The translations under genes were made by a program, and so were the position numbers. Positions 54,869 to 64,000 of a stretch of 64,000 nt of DNA are shown here, piece by piece; the first letter of the stretch is position 1, and every line of letters starts with the position of its first letter. The stretch spans positions 2,844,501 to 2,908,500 of the forward strand of contig NZ_CP029043.1 of NCBI RefSeq assembly GCF_003074055.1. The letters are read 5' to 3'. This DNA is from Streptomyces nigra. GTDB lineage: Bacteria; Actinomycetota; Actinomycetes; Streptomycetales; Streptomycetaceae. The notes beneath the pieces are model-generated. The model saw only the letters and a program-made list of their open reading frames with translations, ran no database searches and had not been told where the DNA came from.

Positions 54869-55558
54869 TCAGTGCTGGTAGCCGTAGACGCCGCGTGCCT
54901 GGTCGCGGACGAGGCGGCCCTTCTCCAGCTCGATGACGCGCTTGCGCATCTGGTCCACGATGTTCTGATCGTGCGTGGCCATCACGACCGTCGTGCCGGT
55001 CCGGTTGATCCGGTCCAGCAGCTTCATGATGCCGACGGAGGTCTGCGGGTCGAGGTTGCCGGTGGGCTCGTCGCAGATGAGCAGCTTGGGGCGGTTCACG
55101 AAGGCGCGGGCGATGGCCACGCGCTGCTGCTCACCACCCGAGAGCTCGCCCGGCATCCGGTCCTCCTTGCCGCCGAGCCCGACGAGGTCGAGCACCTGCG
55201 GCACGGACTTGCGGATCTCGCCGCGGGACTTGCCGATGACCTCCTGCGCGAAGGCGACGTTCTCGCCGACGGTCTTGTTGGGCAGCAGGCGGAAGTCCTG
55301 GAACACGGTGCCCAGCTGGCGGCGGATCTGCGGCACCTTCCAGTTGGAGACGCGCGCGAGGTCCTTGCCCAGGACGTGCACCTGGCCGTGGCTGCACCGC
55401 TCCTCGCGGAGGATGAGCCGCAGGAAGGTGGACTTTCCGGAGCCGGAGGACCCCACGAGGAAGACGAACTCGCCCTTCTCCACTTCCAGGGACACATCCC
55501 TGAGTGCGGGGCGGGTCTGCTTGGGGTAGACCTTGGAGACGTTGTCGAATCGGATCAC
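54869..55558 (-). CDS. ftsE: Cell division ATP-binding protein FtsE
   Basis: 229 residues, ABC ATPase: Walker [10 protein letters not shown], signature [14 protein letters not shown], Walker [13 protein letters not shown] and switch His in [41 protein letters not shown] is a typical FtsE start. GTG 55558. Forms a complex with FtsX in the membrane. Confidence 0.96.
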   Translation of the reverse strand: MIRFDNVSKVYPKQTRPALRDVSLEVEKGEFVFLVGSSGSGKSTFLRLILREERCSHGQVHVLGKDLARVSNWKVPQIRRQLGTVFQDFRLLPNKTVGENVAFAQEVIGKSRGEIRKSVPQVLDLVGLGGKEDRMPGELSGGEQQRVAIARAFVNRPKLLICDEPTGNLDPQTSVGIMKLLDRINRTGTTVVMATHDQNIVDQMRKRVIELEKGRLVRDQARGVYGYQH

Positions 55559-55795
55559 GGATGCACCACGGGTCGCCGGGGGTAGGTGTGCGTGACCATA
55601 CGCGAACCGGGCCGGGGAGCGCAGGCACCGTAGGGGTTGTGTAAAGGGTTGTGCGCATTTGTACCGGTGGCGACTACGCCCTGAGAGAGCGCCCGCGCCC
55701 TTTGCCCGGGAACCTGGCACAGTAGAGGAGAAGGGGAACGGATCCGGTGCCGGACCCGTTGAACCCTTCGGAGGACAGCGCGAGGAGGGTGGCGC

Positions 55796-55987
55796 ATGAC
55801 GTACGACCGGTTGGTGTGCGCGAACTGCGCCGCACCCGTGAGCGAGGGCCGCTGCCCCGTCTGCCGGGCGAACCGCCAGCGGCTCCAGCAGGAGAACCCG
55901 TTCGCGGGCCTCAACCCCATGGCGCTGGCCGCCCTGCTCGTGGTGCTGATCGCGGCGGTGGCCCTGCTGGCCCACCAGACGGTGTGA
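55796..55987 (+). CDS. Small zinc-ribbon, single-pass membrane protein
   Basis: 63 residues. Cys pairs [16 protein letters not shown] (CxxC-N8-CxxC) form a zinc ribbon at residues 8-23, and [20 protein letters not shown] is a C-terminal membrane helix. GAGGAGGGTGGCGC precedes the ATG. Function unknown; divergent from ftsE and followed by its own terminator. Confidence 0.8.
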   Translation: MTYDRLVCANCAAPVSEGRCPVCRANRQRLQQENPFAGLNPMALAALLVVLIAAVALLAHQTV

Positions 55988-56017
55988 GGCACCGCCTCTC
56001 CCACGAACCGACATGAC

Positions 56018-56050
56018 GAGGGGCCCGGAGCGATTCGCTCCGGGCCCCTC
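56018..56050. terminator. Bidirectional terminator
   Basis: A perfect 15-bp stem (GAGGGGCCCGGAGCG) with loop ATT between convergent genes ending at 55987 and 56096. Confidence 0.85.
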
Positions 56051-56095
56051 GCCTGTGCAGTCGTCGGTCACGCGCCGTAGGCGTGCCGGCTACCG

Positions 56096-56692
56096 TCAGG
56101 CAGCAGCGCCGCCACGGCCGCCCGCGAGACGCGGAAGGACGCGGAAGCCGATGCCGCCGGCGATCATCGTGGCCGCGCCGACCAGCAGGAACGTGGTCTG
56201 CTCGGCACCCGTGTCGGCCAGCTCGGCGCCGCCGCCCTGGGCGGAGGTGCTGGTGCCGGTCGCGGACGAACCGGTGTCGGTCAGCGAGGAGGAGCCCTCC
56301 TCCTGGGTGGACGTGCCACCGTCGGGGTCGGCGTTGTTGCCGCCACCGTTGCCGTTACCGCCGCCGTTGCCGTTCCCGTTGCCCGGGTTGGACGGCTCGT
56401 CGGTGGGCTCGGCCGGGTCGGTCGGCTCCTGCGGCTCCGTCGGCTCCTCGGTGGGCTCCGTCGGGATCGTCGGCTCTTCGGTCGGCGGCTCCGTCGGGAC
56501 TTCGGTCGGCGGGTCCGTCGGCTCCTCGGTGGGCGGCGGAGTGGTCGGGTCCTCGTCACCGAGGCAGATTCCGAGGATGCAGTCCTCGGTCTCCGCGGCG
56601 GAGGCGGCGCCGGCTGCGGTCAGCGAGGCGCCGGCCGCGATCACGGCACCGGCGGCGAGGCGCGCGATACGGATCCGCGTCTTCTTGGTCAT
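56096..56692 (-). CDS. Sortase-anchored LAxTG surface protein, low complexity
   Basis: 198 residues. Signal peptide ~1-32 (ARLAAGAVIAAGASLTAAGAASA). A long Pro/Thr/Glu repeat (EEPTDPPTE-like units) is followed by a Gly/Asn-rich spacer. The sorting signal is LADTG, then the hydrophobic span TTFLLVGAATMIAGGIGF and RVLPRLAGGR. LAxTG is the site used by Streptomyces class E sortases. Cys38 and Cys43 (CILGIC) might form a disulfide. No function assigned. Confidence 0.82.
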   Translation of the reverse strand: MTKKTRIRIARLAAGAVIAAGASLTAAGAASAAETEDCILGICLGDEDPTTPPPTEEPTDPPTEVPTEPPTEEPTIPTEPTEEPTEPQEPTDPAEPTDEPSNPGNGNGNGGGNGNGGGNNADPDGGTSTQEEGSSSLTDTGSSATGTSTSAQGGGAELADTGAEQTTFLLVGAATMIAGGIGFRVLPRLAGGRGGAAA

Positions 56693-56941
56693 CTGGTTGC
56701 TACCCCCAGTAGCTGAATCGTCAGAGAGGCGGCGTTCAGGGGCCGGCCGTGATCGACGGAGGTAACGCAACTCGAGCCCCCCGGTTCACATGCGCCCCAG
56801 AAATACGCATGCCACGCTTCACCCTTCCCATTTTTCAAGAGCACGTCAAGGCCGTTGCGCGCGCGATGTCCAACTACGAGGGCTTTGACAGGGGTTGGAA
56901 GCTGTGAGTGTGATGTAAAACCCAGACATGCAGGTACACAA

Positions 56942-56976
56942 AAGGCAACTGCCGCCGGGTGGGCGGCAGTTGCCTT
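56942..56976 (-). terminator. Terminator after prfB
   Basis: A perfect 15-bp stem (AAGGCAACTGCCGCC) with a five-base loop lies 19 bases past the prfB stop. Confidence 0.85.
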
Positions 56977-56994
56977 GTCGACAAATGGTTTCTC

Positions 56995-58101
56995 TTACTT
57001 CTCCTGCTGCTTGCGCCAGCGAATCCCGGCCTCCAGGAAGCCGTCGATCTCACCGTTGAACACGGCCTCGGGGTTGCCGACCTCGTATTCGGTGCGCAGG
57101 TCCTTGACCATCTGGTACGGGTGCAGCACGTACGACCGCATCTGGTTGCCCCAGGAGTTGCCGCCGTCGCCCTTGAGGGCGTCCATCTTGGCCTGCTCCT
57201 CCTGGCGGCGCCGCTCCAGCAGCTTGGCCTGGAGGACGTTCATCGCGGTGGCCTTGTTCTGGATCTGCGACCGCTCGTTCTGGCAGGAGACGACGATGCC
57301 GGTCGGGATGTGCGTCAGCCGCACGGCGGAGTCGGTGGTGTTGACACCCTGTCCGCCGGGGCCCGAGGACCGGTACACGTCGACGCGCAGCTCGGACTCG
57401 TCGATCTCGATGTGGTCGGTCTGCTCCACCACGGGCAGCACCTCGACACCGGCGAACGACGTCTGGCGGCGGCCCTGGTTGTCGAACGGCGAGATGCGCA
57501 CCAGGCGGTGCGTGCCCTGCTCGACCGAGAGGGTGCCGTAGGCGTACGGCACCTGCACGGCGAAGGTGGTCGACTTGATGCCGGCCTCCTCCGCGTACGA
57601 CGTCTCGTAGATCTCGGTCTTGTAGCCGTGCTGCTCGGCCCAGCGCAGGTACATGCGCTGCAACCGCTCCGCGAAGTCGGCGGCGTCGACGCCCCCGGCC
57701 TCCGCGCGGATGTTGACGAGCGCCTCACGGGCGTCGTACTCACCGCTCAGGAGCGTGCGGACCTCCATCTCGTCCAGCGCCTTGCGGACGGCGGTGAGCT
57801 CGGACTCGGCCTCGGCACGGGTGTCCGGGTCGTCCTCCTCCTCGGCCATCTCGAACAGCACGGCGAGATCGTCGATCCGCCCGCGCAGGGCCTCGGCCTT
57901 CCGCACCTCCGCCTGGAGGTGGGAGAGCTTGCTGGTGATCTTCTGCGCTTCGTCCGGGTTGTCCCACAGGGACGGCGCGGCCGCCTGCTCCTCGAGCACG
58001 GCGATGTCTGCCCTCAGCTTGTCGAGGTCCAGAACGGCCTCGATCGACTCCATGGTCGAGGAGAGGGACTTGAGCTCTTCGGATACATCGACGACTGCCA
58101 C
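56995..58101 (-). CDS. prfB: Peptide chain release factor 2
   Basis: 368 residues. The GGQ motif ([20 protein letters not shown]) enters the peptidyl-transferase centre, and [14 protein letters not shown] carries the SPF motif that reads UGA and UAA. GTG 58101. Unlike E. coli prfB, no frameshift is needed: the whole chain is in one frame. Confidence 0.96.
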   Translation of the reverse strand: MAVVDVSEELKSLSSTMESIEAVLDLDKLRADIAVLEEQAAAPSLWDNPDEAQKITSKLSHLQAEVRKAEALRGRIDDLAVLFEMAEEEDDPDTRAEAESELTAVRKALDEMEVRTLLSGEYDAREALVNIRAEAGGVDAADFAERLQRMYLRWAEQHGYKTEIYETSYAEEAGIKSTTFAVQVPYAYGTLSVEQGTHRLVRISPFDNQGRRQTSFAGVEVLPVVEQTDHIEIDESELRVDVYRSSGPGGQGVNTTDSAVRLTHIPTGIVVSCQNERSQIQNKATAMNVLQAKLLERRRQEEQAKMDALKGDGGNSWGNQMRSYVLHPYQMVKDLRTEYEVGNPEAVFNGEIDGFLEAGIRWRKQQEK

Positions 58102-58180
58102 GCCTCCAGCGTAACGGCTCCGCAGGGCGGCGAGCTCCGGGTGCCGCCCTTCCCGGGCCCCCCGCCCGCCCGGGGACGCG

Positions 58181-59422
58181 TCAGGGGGTCGCGGGGGCCG
58201 TCGTGCGGGTGTCGTTCGGGGTCGCCCCGGCGTCGTCGTCCGAGACCGCCAGCCAGGTGCCCACGCCCGCGGCGGCCACCAGGACCACCGCGGCGCCGCC
58301 CAGCGCCAGCCGGCGCCGCCGGGTCGCGGCGCGGTGCCGGGCCGCGCCGGGGCGCGGGGCGCCCGCCGCGCGCGGCACCCGGGCCGTGCCGCGGGCGCCG
58401 CCGGCCAGCTCGTCCGGAGCCGGGACCCGCATCGAGGTGTGGGTGTCCCGGTTGGAGTCGGCGGGCCGGGCTCCCGGCACCAGCGGCACCGCGCCGCGCC
58501 GCCGTACCCGCTCCCCCGCCGGGACGGCCGCCTCGGCGGGGGAGGCCTCGTCCTCCTCCGGCTCCCCGTCGGGCTCGTCCACGTCGAGCGGGGGCATCCC
58601 GGCGACCAGCGGCAGCAGCTCGCGCAGCCGCGCCCCGAGCTCCGAGGCGCGCAGCCGGGAGGCGGGGGCCTTGGCCAGGCACTGGACGATCAGCTGCCAC
58701 AGCTCGTCCGGGATGCCGGGCAGCGGCGCCACCGTCTCGGTGACGTGCCGGCGCAGCACCGCGCCGGGGTGGCCGCCGCCGAACGGGGTGAAGCCGGCCA
58801 GCAACTCGTAGAGGACGGTGGCGAGGGCGTAGATGTCCACCGCCGCGCGGGGCGGCAGGCCCTCGACGATCTCCGGCGCGAGGTAGTCCGGGGTGCCGAT
58901 GATCTTCGTGGCGCGGGTGCGACGCGGGGAGTCGATGAGCTTGGCCACACCGAAGTCGGTCAGCAGGGCCGGGTGGGCGCCGCCGGGGCCGAGCGGGCCC
59001 TGCATGTCCAGCAGGATGTTCTCCGGCTTCACGTCCCGGTGGACGACACCGGCCGCGTGGGCCGCGGCGAGGCCGTCGGCGACGTCCGCGACGATCGCGA
59101 CGGCCGCCTCGGGCGCGAGCCTGCGGTCCCGGTCGAGCCGGGTGCGCAGATCGGTGCCGCGGACCAGGTCCATGACGAGCGCGAGGTCGTTGCCGTCGAC
59201 CACCAGGTCGCGGACGGAGACGACATGGGGGTGCTCCAGGCCGAGCAGGGCCGTGCGCTCCTGCACGAAGCGCCCGACGAGCTCCTGGTCGGAGGCGAGG
59301 TCCTCGCGCAGCAGCTTGACGGCGACGGGTCCCTCCGGCCCCTCGCCCAGCCACACCGTGCCGGCGCTGCCCCGCCCCAGGATCTGGTTGGCGGTGTACC
59401 GGCTGCCGATCTTCCGTGCCAA
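58181..59422 (-). CDS. pkaB: Ser/Thr protein kinase, PkaB-like
   Basis: 413 residues. Kinase domain ~9-270: [12 protein letters not shown] loop, [32 protein letters not shown]. An acidic then basic linker leads to one membrane helix ([22 protein letters not shown]) and a very short extracellular end. TTG start at 59422 with GTAGGAGCAG before it. Location next to a second kinase and prfB matches S. coelicolor pkaB (from memory). Substrates unknown. Confidence 0.88.
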   Translation of the reverse strand: MARKIGSRYTANQILGRGSAGTVWLGEGPEGPVAVKLLREDLASDQELVGRFVQERTALLGLEHPHVVSVRDLVVDGNDLALVMDLVRGTDLRTRLDRDRRLAPEAAVAIVADVADGLAAAHAAGVVHRDVKPENILLDMQGPLGPGGAHPALLTDFGVAKLIDSPRRTRATKIIGTPDYLAPEIVEGLPPRAAVDIYALATVLYELLAGFTPFGGGHPGAVLRRHVTETVAPLPGIPDELWQLIVQCLAKAPASRLRASELGARLRELLPLVAGMPPLDVDEPDGEPEEDEASPAEAAVPAGERVRRRGAVPLVPGARPADSNRDTHTSMRVPAPDELAGGARGTARVPRAAGAPRPGAARHRAATRRRRLALGGAAVVLVAAAGVGTWLAVSDDDAGATPNDTRTTAPATP

Positions 59423-59670
59423 GACTGCTCCTACCGACGCGTTGTGCCGCCGCTGCGTCCTCCCGGGGCCGACCCCCGGACCCCCAGCCGACAGACCTGG
59501 GAACCCCCGGTCGACAAAACTACGCGGTCGTGCGCCCCGCCTTCACCGCGGAGGCGGAAATCACCCGCCGGGTGTCGACAAATCCCCAGACACAGCACGC
59601 CGGACGCACCACGGCCGTACGGTCCCCGGTGGGGTCGTACGGCCGTGAGGGTCGCGGGTGCGGGGTGGGG

Positions 59671-61365
<1,695 letters not shown>

Positions 61366-61723
61366 GTCGCGCTCCCTGCTGCTTGCCTACGTTCCGACCC
61401 ACTGTAGTGCCGTGCCCCTCGGCACCGGCGGTCGTCATTCTGTGCGTCTTACGTACGGCCTCCCGTACATGTTCGAAGGAAAGACGCTCGGCTCAGTCCC
61501 GTGGTTGCCGTGAACGGACGTGAGCGATCTCAAGTGATCACCGCCTGGGCCGTTGTCCGGCACTTTTACGGGCAGAGCCGACCAATCAAGATCACTTGCC
61601 TTCGGGCGGGGGGCGGGTTGTCGGTGGCAGGTGCGAGGATGCGGGGAGTACTGGCCGATGTGCTCGTGTGGGGTGGGGTGGTTCCGTGCCCGCGCCCGCG
61701 CGCAGAAGGGACCGCTGACGCCG
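61366..61723. other. Divergent intergenic region before the FHA gene
   Basis: 358 bases of lower GC content with promoters for the kinase and the FHA protein. It includes the CAAGTGATC/GATCACTTG inverted repeat. No gene is visible here; open frames lack ribosome sites. Confidence 0.5.
61531..61598. promoter_or_regulatory. Inverted repeat with wide spacing
   Basis: CAAGTGATC (61531-61539) and GATCACTTG (61590-61598) are perfect 9-bp complements separated by 50 bases. It could be two operator half-sites for looping or an mRNA stem in the FHA leader. Confidence 0.4.
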
Positions 61724-64000
61724 ATGCAGATCCGGCTGACCGTCGTAGACCCGTCGGCCCCGCCCTCCGTGGCGCGCGGCGCCACCGCGAGCCGCGACGT
61801 GCTGGTCACGGCGCCCGCGGGCACGGCCCTGTCGGCGGTGGCGTCGGCCCTGGCCTCCGCGGTGTCCGGGGAGAGCGGCTCCGCCCGCGGCGGCGAGGGC
61901 GAGCGCGGCGGCGGCCCGGTCGTGCTCTACGCCGGCACCGAGCGGCTGGACGACCGGCGCAGCACCCTCGGCGAGCCCCCGCTGACCGACGGCGCGGTGC
62001 TGTCCCTGGGCGCCCCGGCGGCCCCGGAGCCCCACCCCGAGCTGGACGAGGCCCCGACCCAGCTGCACGTCGTGGCGGGCCCGGACGCGGGCGGTGTCCA
62101 TCTGCTGCACGGCGGCGAGATCCGCATCGGCCGCTCCGCCGACGCCGACGTCCCGCTCGACGATCCCGACGTCTCCCGGCTGCACTGCGCGGTCACGGTC
62201 GGCGCGGACGGCCGCGTCGCGGTCGCCGACCTCGGCTCGACGAACGGCACGACGCTCGACGGCACCCGGCTGACCACCCGCCCGGTGCGGTTCGTCCCCG
62301 GGGCCCTGCTGCGCCTGGGGGAGTCCACGCTGCGGCTGGCCCCGGCCGGCGGCCCGGGGGCGCGGGTGCCCACGGAGCCGGACGGCGAGGGGCATGTGCG
62401 CGTGTGCCCGCAGGGCGGCGAAGGGCCCGGCGCCACCCCGGCAACCCACGCGCGCGCGACGGACGGCACCCCGGCCGCCCACGCCCCGGACCACCCCGAG
62501 CCGGGCTCGCCCGTCGTCCCCGCGCAGGGCGGGGCGCCCCGGGCCGAGCGCACCGGCCCGCACGGCGCCGTCCCGCACCCGCGCGACGGCGACACCCACG
62601 TCACCGGCTTCGAGGTCGGCCCGCTCGACGGACCCCGGCCCGTGCCGGGCGCCGGCCGCGACCGCGGCACCGACGCCCCTTCGGGGTCACGCAGGCGCGG
62701 CGGTCTGTCGGCCTGGGCGCGGCGGCTGGCCGGCGGACGCGGCGAGCCCGGCCCCGCCCCGGACGGGGAGTACCACGACGACGAGCCGGCCGAGCCGTCC
62801 GGTCCCACCTCGGCCGGGCGCGGCTCGATGCTGCCGGAGACCTGGCCGGACCCGGCGTCCCTGCTGCTGACGGCCCTCGGCCCGGGCCCCCGGCTCTGGG
62901 AGCGCGCCCCCGGCCATCCCGAGGCTCTCACCGTGCGCCTCGGCACCGCCGACCGCGCGGCGCCCGACGGCTCGGGGCTGCTGCCCGCCGTGCCGGTGAC
63001 CGCAGATCTGCGCGAGGCCGGTGCACTGGGGCTGGCCGGTCCGCGCGAGCGCCTCACCGGGCTGACCCGCGCGGTGCTCGCCCAGCTCGCCGCGCTGCAC
63101 TCGCCGGACACCCTGGAGATCGTGCTCGTCAGCGCGGACCGGGCCCGCCCGGTGCCGGAGCGCACCGCCGAGTGGGCGTGGCTGGGCTGGCTGCCGCATG
63201 TCCGCCCCGGCCACGGCCAGGACTGCCGGCTCCTGCTCGCCTACGACCGTGAGCAGGCCGCCGCGCGCGTGGACGAGCTGCTGCGCCGCCTGGAGGACCT
63301 GACGGCGCGCGACGAGGGCGAGCGGGCCCCGGACGGCCGGGTTTCCGCGCCGCGCGCCGCCGGGCACCGTCCCTCCTGGGCGCGGGACGGCGAACCGGCC
63401 GCCGGCACACCGGAGTTCACGGGCCCGTACTCCGTGCTCGTCGTGGACGGCGACCCCGGCGGCGCGGATCTGCGCGAGGCGGTGGCCCGCCTCGCCCTGG
63501 AGGGCCCGCGGGCCGGCATCCATGTGGTGTGTCTCGCCGAGACGGCGGCGGCCTCGCCCGCCTCTCCGGTCACGGACACCTATGAGGCGGCCTGCGCGGT
63601 GGCGCCGGCGTTCCGCGCGTGCGGCGCCGTCGCGCTGCTCAGCGGCGATGTGGCGACGGCCCTGCGGCTGATGCGGGTCGCGCCCGACGGCGGTGCGCCC
63701 GACGGGGCCGAGGCGGGCCACGAGGGCGCGGCGCCCGGCGTACGCGGCCCGGTCGGGCACGGCACGGTCGCCACCGTGGACGCCGTGTCCGCCGCCTGGG
63801 CGGAGCGCTTCGCGCGGGCGCTGGCGCCGCTGCGCACCGACCGGGCGGCCGGGGAGGGCCAGGTGCGGGTGTCCGTGCCGCTGCCCCAGTCGGCCCGGCT
63901 GCTGGACGAGCTGGGTCTGGCGCGGGCCACCCCGGCGTCCCTGATGGCGCGTTGGGCCGACGCGGCCGACGACACCCAGGCCCTGGGCGGCCGGGTGTGC
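61724..64000 (+). CDS. FHA-domain protein with FtsK/SpoIIIE-like features (runs off right edge)
   Basis: The first 759 codons, frame open to base 64000. Residues ~110-205 form an FHA domain: IRIGRSADADVPLDDPDVSRLHCAV and DLGSTNGTTLDG, which binds phosphothreonine. A low-complexity Pro/Ala/Gly stretch follows, then (from ~365) a domain like those before the ATPases of FtsK/EccC proteins (LPETWPDPASLLLTALGPGPRLWERAPGHPEALTVRLG). Divergent from two Ser/Thr kinases, the natural writers for an FHA reader. ATG 61724 fits the start of the ordered MQIRLTVVDPS strand. Confidence 0.8.
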   Translation, partial: MQIRLTVVDPSAPPSVARGATASRDVLVTAPAGTALSAVASALASAVSGESGSARGGEGERGGGPVVLYAGTERLDDRRSTLGEPPLTDGAVLSLGAPAAPEPHPELDEAPTQLHVVAGPDAGGVHLLHGGEIRIGRSADADVPLDDPDVSRLHCAVTVGADGRVAVADLGSTNGTTLDGTRLTTRPVRFVPGALLRLGESTLRLAPAGGPGARVPTEPDGEGHVRVCPQGGEGPGATPATHARATDGTPAAHAPDHPEPGSPVVPAQGGAPRAERTGPHGAVPHPRDGDTHVTGFEVGPLDGPRPVPGAGRDRGTDAPSGSRRRGGLSAWARRLAGGRGEPGPAPDGEYHDDEPAEPSGPTSAGRGSMLPETWPDPASLLLTALGPGPRLWERAPGHPEALTVRLGTADRAAPDGSGLLPAVPVTADLREAGALGLAGPRERLTGLTRAVLAQLAALHSPDTLEIVLVSADRARPVPERTAEWAWLGWLPHVRPGHGQDCRLLLAYDREQAAARVDELLRRLEDLTARDEGERAPDGRVSAPRAAGHRPSWARDGEPAAGTPEFTGPYSVLVVDGDPGGADLREAVARLALEGPRAGIHVVCLAETAAASPASPVTDTYEAACAVAPAFRACGAVALLSGDVATALRLMRVAPDGGAPDGAEAGHEGAAPGVRGPVGHGTVATVDAVSAAWAERFARALAPLRTDRAAGEGQVRVSVPLPQSARLLDELGLARATPASLMARWADAADDTQALGGRVC

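Noticed and set aside
56995-58101. Programmed frameshift in prfB
   Set aside because: The complete RF2 chain is in a single frame from GTG 58101, with no internal stop near the start.

Overview
The window is high-GC actinobacterial DNA and almost certainly comes from a Streptomyces chromosome. The evidence is extreme GC bias at third codon positions, GTG and TTG starts, a gamma-butyrolactone type regulatory set, TTA (bldA-type) codons in regulators, and a core block smpB / S41 protease / ftsX / ftsE / prfB / two Ser-Thr kinases in the order I remember from the S. coelicolor SCO2962-SCO2975 region (synteny from memory, not searched).

Left flank (1-12372): a truncated RHS/polymorphic-toxin-like secreted protein, a divergent DNRLRE/FG-GAP surface protein, a coupled cell-surface polysaccharide set (acyltransferase-3, a deacetylase-glycosyltransferase fusion of the MatB type, a Pro/Thr-rich single-pass membrane protein), then a LysR regulator divergent from an MFS exporter.

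Accessory island (about 12489-46821): an aromatic type II polyketide cluster. Its left arm follows the jadomycin order (jadR3-W1-W2-R2-R1-J-I-A-B-C-E-D-F-H-...-L-M-N): GBL receptor, AfsA-type synthase, NAD-dependent reductase, second TetR receptor, atypical response regulator, biotin carboxylase, TcmI-type cyclase, KSalpha, CLF, ACP, ketoreductase, didomain aromatase/cyclase, two FAD monooxygenases, hydrolase, MFS, phosphopantetheinyl transferase, and acyl-CoA carboxylase beta and epsilon subunits. A decaketide, angucycline-type core is the best inference. The small jadG-type ring-opening oxygenase is missing from its usual place. No glycosyltransferase or sugar genes are present. The right arm differs from jadomycin: a second response regulator, a tandem ABM monooxygenase, a SnoaL-like protein, a cation/proton antiporter, a flavin reductase, an HxlR regulator with a divergent MFS pump, a PNPOx-like protein, a third FAD monooxygenase, a CtcP-like flavin halogenase and a Tat-exported BBE-type oxidase. 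A mycothiol-dependent-type enzyme, a WYL regulator and an NmrA-like oxidoreductase close it.

Regulation can be read in the DNA. An autoregulatory element lies inside a TTGACA-N18-TAGGCT promoter of the first response regulator, with a second ARE-like palindrome before the second TetR gene. GTCAG-type direct repeats recur at several cluster promoters, including two triple arrays with about 20-bp spacing. A 39-bp sequence is duplicated at the HxlR/MFS promoter and about 9 kb away before the NmrA-like gene.

Right flank (46969-64000): dacB, a 162-bp MITE-like palindrome, a PHB-depolymerase-family esterase, a DUF4232-type lipoprotein and a membrane protein, ssrA (tmRNA), smpB, S41 protease, ftsX, ftsE, a small zinc-ribbon membrane protein, an LAxTG-anchored protein, prfB, pkaB- and pkaA-like kinases, and the start of an FHA/FtsK-like protein running off the right edge.
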